DNA of 64,000 bases from Stutzerimonas stutzeri (GTDB lineage: Bacteria > Pseudomonadota > Gammaproteobacteria > Pseudomonadales > Pseudomonadaceae): positions 1,860,001 to 1,924,000 of the forward strand of contig NZ_CP073105.1 in NCBI RefSeq assembly GCF_018138085.1, given 5' to 3'. Position numbers and translations under genes: made by a program. Below, piece by piece: positions 12,050 through 21,038 of the stretch (positions are counted from its first letter, which is position 1; the number at the start of each line of letters is the position of its first letter). A model generated the notes under the pieces. The model saw only the letters and a list, made by a program, of their open reading frames with translations. It did not search any database and had not been told where the DNA came from.

Positions 12050-13171
12050 TCAACCGTTCGGCAACGCGCTTTGCGCTTGCTGATTGGCGGCGGGCTTTTC
12101 CTTCGGCACACCTGCGACGCTCAGCTCTGGAAAGCTGCCGCCAATGAACTCGACACTACGGGTCGGGAGGGCGAACTGGACGCCCATCTCGCGAATGCCA
12201 TCGAGCAGCTGCAGATTGATTTCCTGCTGGGTATCCATGTACGCGTTGTAGTCCGACACCTGCATGATGTAGACGACCTCGAAGGTGAGCTGGCTGTCGT
12301 CGAAGGCGAGAAAGTGGGCACGGTCGAACTTGGCGTTGTCCAGGCCCTCGATGATTCGCTTCACCAGCGCCGAGACCTCACGCACCTTGTCCGACGGGGT
12401 GTTGTAGGTGATACCGAACTTGAACACGATGCGTCGCGTGTTCATGCGCTTGTAGTTGTGCAGAATCTGCTTGAGCAGGTCAGCGTTGGAGCAGACGATC
12501 TGCTCGCCGCTCAGGGCCCGGATGCGTGTGGTCTTCAACCCGATGTGCTCGATGTTGCCGGCGACGTCACCGAACACGACGAAGTCGCCGATCTCGAACG
12601 GCTTGTCCACGCCGATGGACAGGGACGCGAAGACGTCGCTGAGCAATGTCTGCACCGCCAGTGCGATGGCGATACCGCCGACGCCGAGGCTGGCGACCAT
12701 GGCGGTGATGTCCACGCCCAGGTTGGCGAGGATCGACAGCAGCATCATCGTCCAGATGACGATGCGGATCATGATGCCGATGATCGTCGTGGTGACCGGA
12801 TTTCGCGCCTTGCCGTCGCGGTTCAGGCTTTCCATCCACAGGCGAACGGCGGTATCCATCCACAACGCGATCTGGAAGGCGAGGGCGATGAACCAGCCAT
12901 GGGCCATCGCCGATTCCCAGCGATCCGGCAGTTCGACGACCTTCAGTGCGATCAGCAGCGACAGCGCAATGAGTAACAGGTGGCTGGTGCGGCTGAGCAT
13001 CTCCGCCGCGATGCCCACGAATCCGCTCCTCGAGCCCTTGGCCATCTTTCGCAGGCGATTAGTGATGATCCGTAAGACGGCCTGCAGGATCAGATAGCTG
13101 ACGACCGTGACGCCAGCGATTATGGCGATGTTGATCCAAAGCCGTTCATTCAACATCACGTCCCAATTCAT
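12050..13171 (-). CDS. MscS-family mechanosensitive ion channel
   Basis: A 373 aa small-conductance mechanosensitive channel homologue, larger than E. coli MscS (286 aa) and closer in layout to YnaI/YbdG-type members. About five transmembrane segments lie in the first 190 residues. The pore-lining helix has the glycine/alanine pattern MVASLGVGGIAIALAVQTLL, followed by the beta domain start PFEIGDFVVFGDVAG. The cytoplasmic cage domain occupies the C-terminal half, and the tail is Pro/Ala/Gln-rich. TTG at 13174 directly precedes ATG 13171, and GGAGGA is compatible with either. Such channels release solutes on hypo-osmotic shock. Confidence 0.9.
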   Translation of the reverse strand: MNWDVMLNERLWINIAIIAGVTVVSYLILQAVLRIITNRLRKMAKGSRSGFVGIAAEMLSRTSHLLLIALSLLIALKVVELPDRWESAMAHGWFIALAFQIALWMDTAVRLWMESLNRDGKARNPVTTTIIGIMIRIVIWTMMLLSILANLGVDITAMVASLGVGGIAIALAVQTLLSDVFASLSIGVDKPFEIGDFVVFGDVAGNIEHIGLKTTRIRALSGEQIVCSNADLLKQILHNYKRMNTRRIVFKFGITYNTPSDKVREVSALVKRIIEGLDNAKFDRAHFLAFDDSQLTFEVVYIMQVSDYNAYMDTQQEINLQLLDGIREMGVQFALPTRSVEFIGGSFPELSVAGVPKEKPAANQQAQSALPNG

Positions 13172-13321
13172 CAACTGGATTCCTCCGGAGTACGCGCGAC
13201 CAAGCGCTTGAGCAGTGGCTCCCTTTTCGGTAGCCGCTGTTGCGCATTAGTTCCCGTGATAGCGAAGGGCTGTTGAGATGGATGAAGTGTTTGCGCAGAT
13301 GGAGACGTGGGCGTTGCGGAG

Positions 13322-13675
13322 TCAGCGAGACGGGACGACGTCTTTCAGATCTTCATAGCCACCGGCATTGATGACCTGGCGATAGCCCAGCTCCCGCAGC
13401 AAGTCCTGCGCGGCGGACGAGCGCCGACCGCTGCGGCAATAGACCACCACTGGCGCGTTCTTGTCGGGCGCGACGCTGGCGATACGTGCGGCGAGGTCCT
13501 TGGTTTCGATGCGCGTAGCGCCGGGCAGGGCGCCTTCGGCGTATTCCTGAGCGGTGCGCACATCGAGCAGAACGACATCATCGCGCTGCAGCGCCGACAA
13601 CGCGGCGGGCTGGTCGACCTGACCGCCCAATACCGGGCCGGCCAACGTCATCAGCAACCAAAACACTCGACGCAT
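13322..13675 (-). CDS. Periplasmic single-domain rhodanese
   Basis: A 117 aa protein with an N-terminal signal peptide (cleavage about residue 18) and one rhodanese domain. The active-site loop is YCRSGRRS with catalytic Cys, and the family block VLLDVRTAQEY is present. This resembles PspE-type sulfurtransferases, which transfer sulfane sulfur from thiosulfate. GGAG precedes the start. It lies 30 bp downstream of a 31-codon membrane-peptide ORF on the same strand, so the two may be co-transcribed. Confidence 0.88.
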   Translation of the reverse strand: MRRVFWLLMTLAGPVLGGQVDQPAALSALQRDDVVLLDVRTAQEYAEGALPGATRIETKDLAARIASVAPDKNAPVVVYCRSGRRSSAAQDLLRELGYRQVINAGGYEDLKDVVPSR

Positions 13676-13705
13676 AGGGTGTCTCCGTGGCTCGACGCCG
13701 ACAGA

Positions 13706-13801
13706 TCAGCTGATCAAGCGAGTCAGGTTCGGCAGGATCAAAATGACCGCAGTAGCCAGCAAAATGAATGTCGCCTGCCTGATTTTCTTTTGTTTGAACA
13801 T
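13706..13801 (-). CDS. Putative 31-residue single-span membrane peptide
   Basis: A short reading frame, ATG to TGA, encodes 31 residues: a basic N-terminus (MFKQKKIRQ), one uninterrupted hydrophobic stretch (ATFILLATAVILILP) and the tail NLTRLIS. An AAAGG sequence lies about 8 nt before the ATG. It has the layout of small bacterial single-span membrane proteins, with positive residues on the presumed cytoplasmic side. It sits immediately upstream of the rhodanese gene. I do not recognise a named family. Coding status rests on the peptide design and RBS only. Confidence 0.5.
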   Translation of the reverse strand: MFKQKKIRQATFILLATAVILILPNLTRLIS

Positions 13802-14063
13802 GGTAGCGGCCTTTTCTTGTTCTGACGCCGAGCCCTCCGTTTGACTGGATGAGTCATCGCGCCTTGCCGATTAGGGGGTGCGCCTCGACAGATGATGCGC
13901 AGTGAAGTGCCCTGGCGAGTAGCAGAGGTCTGGTCCGCTTTCCAGACATGCTCGGCCCGCGAGCCGATTTCTGAACAGAGCGTTGGCTTAGCTCAAGCAA
14001 TATATGGGCCAGAGATTCGGTGAGAACGCTTACGTCCCTTCAGGACGAAGCTTTTAGCCTTTC

Positions 14064-14375
14064 TGTGGGAGCCCCGCCTTCGGGGGCGAAGCTTTTGCTT
14101 TTGAGCGGGCAGAATGCGCTCATTCACCGCGGGCCGCGGCTCCCACAACAAAAGCGGTGCGGGTGGCGCTTCGGCTCTTTCTTTGTAGGAGCCCCGACCC
14201 CGGGGCGAAGCTTTTGCTTTTGAGCGGGCAGAACGGCGCATTCGCCGCGGGGTCGCGGCTCCCACAGGAAAAGCGGTGCGGGTGGCGCTTCGGCGCTTTG
14301 GCACTTCTGTGGGAGCCCCGCCCTCGGAGCGAAGCTCTGCTTTTCGATAGACAGGCGCGCTATTCGCCGTGGCAC
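14064..14375. repeat. REP/BIME array D (about 5-6 REPs)
   Basis: Forward CGGGGCGAAGC-type REPs begin near 14064, 14186 and 14310, and reverse CCGCGG-type REPs lie between them, a period of about 123 bp. The final copy is degenerate (TTCGCCGTGGCACG). The linker TTTTGCTTTTGAGCGGGCAGAA is the reverse-complement counterpart of the linker in arrays B and C. This array is not next to a gene end on its right; about 300 bp separate it from the tRNA. Confidence 0.88.
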
Positions 14376-14640
14376 GAATCTGTCTACGCGAGCGCTCGGC
14401 TCGGTCCCGACCGCTCGTCAGACCACCGCTATTGCGGGATTTATGGGCGGACAATCAGTTCCCGCGTAGTGGCGCTCGCTCAAAGGATGGAGCGAATGGA
14501 AACGTCGCCCGACCAGGCTGCGTCAGCGGCGGGTGAAATCGGAACATTTCGAGTAACGGGACGAACGTGTTGTGCTCAGAACCAGGGCGGGCGCCGAGGC
14601 AGGCGTAAGCCCGTACCGCCAAAGCCAATAGCCAGAAACA
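14376..14640. other. Non-coding stretch left of tRNA-Ser
   Basis: No convincing reading frame, RNA or repeat was seen between the degenerate end of array D and the tRNA terminator. The 260 bp before array D (13802-14063) likewise hold nothing recognisable. Confidence 0.5.
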
Positions 14641-14642
14641 AC

Positions 14643-14664
14643 AAAGCCCCGATAAACGGGGCTT
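14643..14664 (-). terminator. Rho-independent terminator of tRNA-Ser
   Basis: On the minus strand, a stem AAGCCCCG/CGGGGCTT with a short loop is followed by a T-rich tract (TTTGTTGTTT), placed about 12 nt beyond the CCA end of the tRNA. Confidence 0.85.
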
Positions 14665-14675
14665 CGTGTGGGATC

Positions 14676-14765
14676 TGGCGGTGAGGGAGGGATTCGAACC
14701 CTCGATACGATTTCTCGTATACACACTTTCCAGGCGTGCTCCTTCAACCGCTCGGACACCTCACC
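14676..14765 (-). tRNA. tRNA-Ser (anticodon GGA)
   Basis: A 90-nt class II tRNA on the minus strand. The acceptor stem is GGTGAGG/CCTCACC, followed by discriminator G and an encoded CCA. The anticodon stem CACGC/GTGTG encloses the loop CTGGAAA, giving anticodon GGA (serine, UCC/UCU codons). A long variable arm (TATACGAGAAATCGTAT) and the T-arm GGGTTCGAATCCC are clear. It is a single gene with its own promoter and terminator. Confidence 0.97.
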
Positions 14766-14803
14766 GGATCTCGCCGGAGGTTTGAAGTCCGTCGAGGCGC
14801 GCT

Positions 14804-14832
14804 AATGTAGCCGAAGAGCCTGCCTATGGCAA
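14804..14832 (-). promoter_or_regulatory. Sigma-70 promoter of tRNA-Ser
   Basis: On the minus strand, TTGCCA (-35) and TACATT (-10) are separated by exactly 17 nt, about 40 nt upstream of the tRNA 5' end. An A/T-rich run (TTTTTTTAGTTTTTT on the plus strand) just upstream could act as an UP element. Confidence 0.7.
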
Positions 14833-14996
14833 AAAGTTTTTTTAGTTTTTTCATGCGGTTAAGGCACCGTTAGAAAACTGGCTGAGTGGCGCTGGCAATG
14901 AACCTATCGTTGCTCTAGCGTTCGAACGCCTATGGCATTGGTGCCCGAGCCAGCGCAGTTACCTTTTGTGAATATGTAAAGCCGGGAAATGGCTTG

Positions 14997-16301
14997 ATGA
15001 AGTTATTCAAAAGCAAGCGTAAGCGGCCGGACGTGGTGGAGGTCGCCACGAAACGGCGTCTGCACGTCAGTCATCTGGAACTCGGCATGTATATCTGCGA
15101 GCTGGACCGGCCATGGCGTCAGACCGACTTTTTGTTTCAGGGCTTCCCGCTGCTCAAGCTCGAGCACATCCAGGCGGTGCGCGAGCGCTGCGATTATGTC
15201 TTCGTCGATGATACCCGCCGCGTGCTGCTCGACCAGGGGCAGGTCATCGTGCCCACGGCGACGCCGCTGCGCGTGACGCGCACGATGACACGCATCCCGC
15301 TTGCACTCGAAGTCCAGGAAGCGCAGGAAGCCTATCGCAGCAGCGCGCTGGTGCTTGACCAGGTGCTGTCGGACGTCCAGCTCGGGCGGCCGATCGATAC
15401 CAAGGCCTGCCAGGCGTTGGTCAAGCGGAACCTGGAAAGCATGTTGCGCAACGAGAGCGCCATGCTCTGGCTGGCGCGCTTGAAGTCACAGGATCTGTAC
15501 ACCAGCCTGCATTGCCTGTCCGTTTCCATCCTGGCGATGGGCTTCGGTACGCATCTCGGCCTGCCCGACGAGAAGATCGAACTGCTCGGGCTTGCCGGGT
15601 TATTGCACGACGTCGGCAAGATGAAGATCGACCCCGCCATCCTCAATAAGCCGGGCAAGCTGACTCAGGAAGAGTTCGAGCACATCAAGCTACACCCGCG
15701 TTTTGGCTACGAGGCGCTGTGCAGCCAGGACGACATCCCCCCCGCTGCGGTGCAGGCGGCACATGGACATCATGAGCGGCTGGACGGCAGGGGTTACCCT
15801 CAAGGGCTCGATGGCTATCAGATACCCTTCATCACCCGGGTGGTCACCATCGTCGATGCCTTCGATGCGATCACCAGCCACCGTGCCTATGACGATGCGC
15901 GGCCGATACAGACGGCGTACGACGTGCTGCGTAGCGGTGCGGACAAGCAGTTCGACGGGGCGCTGGTACATGAATTCATCCGCTGGCTCGGTGTCTTTCC
16001 GGTGGGCACGCTGGTGGAGCTGCATACCGGCGAAGTCGCCCTGGTGCTGGAGAAGCATCCCCAGCTGCATCTGCGACCGAAAGTGGTGGTGCTACGCGAC
16101 GCGAACAAGGCGCCCTGCGAGCCGCGCTACCTGGACCTCTCTCAGCTGACCGTCGACGTCGAGGGCACGCCCTATCGAATCAGCCTCGGTATCTCCGACG
16201 GTTCCTACGGCCTGTATATCGCCGATCCCCAGTTGCAGTCGATCCTGCATCCCGAGCTGTTGGCGGTGCTCGAGCTCGAGCCGGAACAACCTGAAGCCTG
16301 A
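14997..16301 (+). CDS. HD-GYP domain c-di-GMP phosphodiesterase
   Basis: A 434 aa protein with an N-terminal DUF3391-like region (residues about 20-120) and a C-terminal HD-GYP domain. The metal-binding doublet is LLHDVGKMKI (His204-Asp205). The downstream ligands lie in GHHERLDGRGYPQGL (258-271), containing the GYP motif. HD-GYP enzymes hydrolyse c-di-GMP to pGpG or GMP and so oppose the GGDEF cyclase found elsewhere in this window. No membrane segment is evident. ATG at 14997 is used; the TTG directly before it is also in frame. Confidence 0.92.
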   Translation: MKLFKSKRKRPDVVEVATKRRLHVSHLELGMYICELDRPWRQTDFLFQGFPLLKLEHIQAVRERCDYVFVDDTRRVLLDQGQVIVPTATPLRVTRTMTRIPLALEVQEAQEAYRSSALVLDQVLSDVQLGRPIDTKACQALVKRNLESMLRNESAMLWLARLKSQDLYTSLHCLSVSILAMGFGTHLGLPDEKIELLGLAGLLHDVGKMKIDPAILNKPGKLTQEEFEHIKLHPRFGYEALCSQDDIPPAAVQAAHGHHERLDGRGYPQGLDGYQIPFITRVVTIVDAFDAITSHRAYDDARPIQTAYDVLRSGADKQFDGALVHEFIRWLGVFPVGTLVELHTGEVALVLEKHPQLHLRPKVVVLRDANKAPCEPRYLDLSQLTVDVEGTPYRISLGISDGSYGLYIADPQLQSILHPELLAVLELEPEQPEA

Positions 16302-16428
16302 AGGCAACTTGCGCCCTGGCCTGGCGCATCATTCGCCTGTAACTCATGACTCGCCAGTCAGTCACGACGCTTTACCTGGAGAGGCGTGCTGGGTAACGTC
16401 TGCGCACTTCTAACAAGGAATATTCGTC

Positions 16429-17124
16429 ATGAGTGATCTGGTTTGCTACGAACTCGAAGACGGCATCGCCACCCTGACCCTGAACAATGGCAAGGTCAAC
16501 GCGCTGTCTCCCGCTATGTTCGATGCGCTCAACGCCGCCTTCGATCGTGCCGAGCAGGATCGCGCCGTCGTGATTCTCACCGGCCAGCCGGGGATTCTCT
16601 CCGGTGGCTACGACCTCAAGGTGATGACCTCGAGTCCGGAGAACGCCATAGCGCTGGTAACGGTTGGCTCGACGTTCACTCGACGGATGCTCGCCCATCC
16701 CTTCCCGATCATCGTCGCGTGCCCGGGGCATGCCATCGCCAAGGGCGCCTTCCTGCTGCTCTCAGCCGACTACCGCATCGGTGTGGAGGGGGCGTTCAAC
16801 ATCGGCCTCAACGAGGTCCAGATCGGCATGACCATGCACCATTCCGGTATCGAAGTGGCGCGGGATCGCCTGACCAAGCCCGCTTTCCATCGCTCGGTAA
16901 TCAATGGCGAGATCTTCAATCCGCAGGCGGCGCTGGAAGCGGGCTTCCTGGACAAGATCGTCCCGGCCGGCGAGTTGATGGACGTGGCCAAGGCAACGGC
17001 GGCCCAGTTGAAGAAGATCAACATGACGGCTCACAAGAATACCAAGCTCAAGGCGCGTAAAACCTTGCTCGAGACGCTGGACCGGGCCATCGAGCTGGAC
17101 CAGCAGCATTCCATCGTGCCTTGA
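16429..17124 (+). CDS. Crotonase/enoyl-CoA hydratase family protein
   Basis: A 231 aa crotonase-fold enzyme. The oxyanion-hole blocks GQPGILSGGYDLK and CPGHAIAKGAFLLLSADYRIG are visible. AAGGAATA serves as the RBS. It is shorter than classical enoyl-CoA hydratases (about 257 aa), and the usual catalytic glutamates are not both evident (the second block reads NEVQIGMTMHHSG), so it may be an isomerase or hydrolase variant. It stands alone, followed by a terminator. Confidence 0.85.
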   Translation: MSDLVCYELEDGIATLTLNNGKVNALSPAMFDALNAAFDRAEQDRAVVILTGQPGILSGGYDLKVMTSSPENAIALVTVGSTFTRRMLAHPFPIIVACPGHAIAKGAFLLLSADYRIGVEGAFNIGLNEVQIGMTMHHSGIEVARDRLTKPAFHRSVINGEIFNPQAALEAGFLDKIVPAGELMDVAKATAAQLKKINMTAHKNTKLKARKTLLETLDRAIELDQQHSIVP

Positions 17125-17181
17125 AGAGAATTTTCGCCGGACCGCCCATTCCCGGCGGGCCTGCGTTTAAACTGAGCCTGC

Positions 17182-17207
17182 AACGCCCCGCCACGGTGGG
17201 GCGTTTT
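17182..17207 (+). terminator. Rho-independent terminator after crotonase gene
   Basis: The stem ACGCCCC/GGGGCGT with an 8-nt loop is followed by TTTTT, about 60 nt beyond the crotonase stop and before the aruC ribosome-binding site. Confidence 0.8.
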
Positions 17208-17218
17208 TCATTCCATGA

Positions 17219-18463
<1,245 letters not shown>

Positions 18464-18481
18464 GCCCGGCCTTACCTACGG

Positions 18482-18500
18482 CGGGACGCCATCCGTCCCG
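18482..18500 (+). terminator. Terminator-like hairpin between aruC and the PA0900-like gene
   Basis: The inverted repeat CGGGAC/GTCCCG with a 7-nt loop is followed by TCTTTG. It is a weak candidate for a terminator or attenuator at the point where aruFGDB would be expected in other Pseudomonas genomes. Confidence 0.4.
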
Positions 18501-18528
18501 TCTTTGTCCCTTTATCGAGAGTGTGACC

Positions 18529-18816
18529 ATGAGCGATAGCCTGCAACTGATCCTTGAAGATGTAGACGGCACCCAGCTGGAGACCTCCTGCACCCGCTTT
18601 GCCGTGATGTGGCAGGGGCGGGAAGTCTGGATTCAGCAGGTCGGCAACAACCAGCTGATGATTGGCGTGGATGTCGAAGACGGCGATACCGAGTACGCCA
18701 ACCTGCTGCTGCGTCCGCTGGCGACCAATCTGGTCAGCTTGGAATTGGAGATGGAACCGGTCGAACCCGCCGAAGACGACCATGTACATGGCCCCGACTG
18801 TAATCACGACCATTGA
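18529..18816 (+). CDS. PA0900-like small protein with His/Cys tail
   Basis: A 95 aa acidic protein equivalent in position to PA0900, which lies between aruB and aruE in P. aeruginosa. The body (LQLILEDVDGTQLET...) is a predicted small beta-rich domain of unknown function; annotations as topoisomerase are not supported by anything seen. The C-terminus ends [11 protein letters not shown], a likely metal-binding tail that recurs in the SEC-C protein at 37179. ATG 18529 is preferred (GAGAG upstream). Its 3' end overlaps the start of aruE. Confidence 0.8.
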   Translation: MSDSLQLILEDVDGTQLETSCTRFAVMWQGREVWIQQVGNNQLMIGVDVEDGDTEYANLLLRPLATNLVSLELEMEPVEPAEDDHVHGPDCNHDH

Positions 18817-19813
18817 TGACACCGCCACGCTGGCTCTCGGCCGGCTGCTGGAACTGACGCTGGCCGGGCGGGAGCCCGAGCAGAAAGAGCAGCTCACGGC
18901 TGAGGGCGTCAGGCTGCAATGGCTGGGTGAGGGCGCGCTCGAAGTCACGCCGGCGCCTGGCCGGGATGCAGGGCTGGACCTGGTGTTGTCGGCTGGCGTG
19001 CACGGTTGTGAGCTTGTCCCGATCAGGCTGCTCGACGACTTGATACGAGCGATCGGGCGCAGCGAGATCCGCCCCCGTGCGCGGCTGTTATTGCTGTTCT
19101 GCAACCCACCGGCCATGCGCCAGGGCGTGCGGCGGATCGGCCAGGACCTGAATCGGCTGTTTTGCGGCAAGCATGCGGGGGTTGTTAGCGACGAGGCTCG
19201 CCGTGCCGCTCGACTCGAAGCCTGGATCGCGGAATTCTTTCGCGATTCAGGTCGTCGCCGTTGGCACTACGACCTGCATTCGGCCATGCGCGCATCGAAG
19301 TTGCAGCAGTTCGCCGTCTGCCCCTGGATGCCGGATCGGGAAGCGTCTTCCGAAAGCCTGATGCGGTTGCGGCACGCGGCGGTGGACGCGGTGCTATTGC
19401 AGGAAAAGCCTTCCGCGACCTTCAGCGCCCATACCGCAACTCGCCACGGCGCAGAGGCGTTCACGCTGGAAATGGCCGAAGCGCCTGACGGGACATGGCC
19501 GAAGTGTCTCGACGATTTTCTCCAGGCGGCCCGTCAGTGGATCGAAGTGGACTCGCCTGCGCAAATGAAGCCGGTGCGACCGCTGAGAACGTTCCGGTTG
19601 GCGCGGGAAATCATCAAACGTAGCGAAGCGTTCGTCCTGCGCCTGCCTGCCGACATCGAAAATTTCACCGCATTGCCACCTGGAACGCTGCTGGCGGAAG
19701 ACGAGGGCGGGGTTCGCTGGATCGCCGAGGAGCCAGACGCGCATATCCTGTTTCCGCTCGCCGACGTCGCGATTGGCGAGCGCGCCGGACTGATCGTGGT
19801 GCCGCGCGACTGA
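18782..19813 (+). CDS. aruE: Succinylglutamate desuccinylase (AruE/AstE)
   Basis: A 343 aa M14-like zinc hydrolase of the AstE/aspartoacylase family, the last enzyme of the AST pathway, releasing glutamate and succinate from N-succinylglutamate. Zinc-site motifs are SAGVHGCE (His and Glu) and the later HYDLHSAM (His). Other family blocks are QDLNRLF and HGAEAFTLE. The start is uncertain: ATG 18782 or 18788, both inside the end of the preceding gene. The enzymes producing its substrate (AruF, G, D, B) are not at this locus. Confidence 0.88.
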   Translation: MYMAPTVITTIDDTATLALGRLLELTLAGREPEQKEQLTAEGVRLQWLGEGALEVTPAPGRDAGLDLVLSAGVHGCELVPIRLLDDLIRAIGRSEIRPRARLLLLFCNPPAMRQGVRRIGQDLNRLFCGKHAGVVSDEARRAARLEAWIAEFFRDSGRRRWHYDLHSAMRASKLQQFAVCPWMPDREASSESLMRLRHAAVDAVLLQEKPSATFSAHTATRHGAEAFTLEMAEAPDGTWPKCLDDFLQAARQWIEVDSPAQMKPVRPLRTFRLAREIIKRSEAFVLRLPADIENFTALPPGTLLAEDEGGVRWIAEEPDAHILFPLADVAIGERAGLIVVPRD

Positions 19814-19831
19814 GTGACTCGGACGCCTGTA

Positions 19832-20535
19832 TTCGCCGCGAGGCGCGCCTCCCACAAATGAGCGCGGTGCACTGTTTTCGTGGGAGGCCCGACCTCGGGG
19901 CGAAGCTTTTGCTTATGAGCTGGCAGAACATCCGCATTCGCCGCGGGTCGCGCCTCCCACAAAAAAGCGGTGCGAGTGGCGCTTTTGGCTCTTCTGTAGG
20001 AGGCCCGACCTCGGGGCGAAGCTTTTGCTTTTTGAGCGGGCGGGAAGTCCCTGTCCGCCGCAGGTCGCGGCTCCCACAAAAAAAAGCGGTGCGGATGGCG
20101 CTTTGGCGCTTCTGTGGGAGGCCCGACATCGGGGCGAAGCTCTTGCTTTTGAGCTGGCAGCACATCCGCATTCGCCGCGGGGCGCGCCTCCCACAAAAAA
20201 GCGGTGCGGCTGAGGCTTTGGCTCTCTTGTAGGAGGCCCGACCTCGGGGCGAAGCTTTGCTTATGAGCGGGCAGAACCCCCGCATTCGCCGCGGGTCGCG
20301 GCTCCCACAAAAAAAGCGGTGCGGCTGACGCTTTGGCTCTTCCTGTAGGAGGCCCGACCCGGGACGAAGCTTTGCTTTTGAGTGGCAGCACATCCCGCAT
20401 TCGCCGCGGGTCGCGGCTCCCACAAAAAAAGCGGTGCGAGTGGCGCTTTGGCGCTTCTGTAGGAGGCCCGACCGGGGGCGAAGCTTTTGCTTTTGAGCTG
20501 GCAGGACATCCGCATTCGCCGGGCGCGCCTCCTAC
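19832..20535. repeat. REP/BIME array E (about 13 REPs)
   Basis: Thirteen alternating REPs occupy the space between the convergent aruE and DUF2892 genes. Forward CGGGGCGAAGC-type copies begin near 19880, 19996, 20114, 20229, 20345 and 20459 (period 114-118 bp), interleaved with seven reverse CCGCGG-type copies. Linkers AAAAAAGCGGTGCG and TTGCTTTTGAGCTGGCAG are well conserved. Relative to array C the whole unit is inverted. Some copies have lost stem bases (GGCCCGACCGGGGGCG near 20465). Confidence 0.92.
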
Positions 20536-20570
20536 AAAAAGCGAAGCTGCGCCAGTGTTGCTATGGCCGA

Positions 20571-20918
20571 TCAGACGCCAGCCGGCGGGTTCTCGAGCGA
20601 GTCGTTACCTGTCACCGCAGCCGTGCCAGTGGCGGCCTGGGCGTTGGCTTTCATTCGCGCCTCGTCAGCCTCATTGCGTTCGAGCGGCATACTGCGGGAG
20701 TTGCCTTCGGCCATCCTGGCATGCTCGCTCACTTCGCAAAGCACGCGCTTGGCTTCGCAGTGGCCGGTGAACCCGCGCGCCAGGGCCATTCCGCCCATTG
20801 CCAGTTGAACCAGCCCGCCTAAACCGCCCCGTCCTAGCCCTTTGCCAACGAAGTAAAGCCCGCCAATTACCGATGCGGCGCGCTCCCAGCCATGCACATT
20901 CTGCGGTGTCCTGTTCAT
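20571..20918 (-). CDS. DUF2892 family small membrane protein
   Basis: A 115 aa protein whose first 60 residues match the DUF2892 (YgaP membrane-like) pattern: NVHGWERAASVIGGLYFVGKG, then a Gly-rich second hydrophobic stretch (LGGLVQLAMGGMALARGFTG) and the Cys-containing GHCEAKRVL. The C-terminal half is a polar, Ala-rich extension. GGAG lies upstream of the ATG. Function is unknown; the gene stands alone between array E and the oligopeptidase gene. Confidence 0.75.
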   Translation of the reverse strand: MNRTPQNVHGWERAASVIGGLYFVGKGLGRGGLGGLVQLAMGGMALARGFTGHCEAKRVLCEVSEHARMAEGNSRSMPLERNEADEARMKANAQAATGTAAVTGNDSLENPPAGV

Positions 20919-21038
20919 GCCATATCACTCCAAACAGTGGTATGAGAAGTGACCGCGGCATGCAGGTGCCGTTCCGACCGCAAGTCGGCAGATGGCCCCG
21001 CGCCTGCCGGTACGTTGGCTGTGGACACCGCGGCCGGC

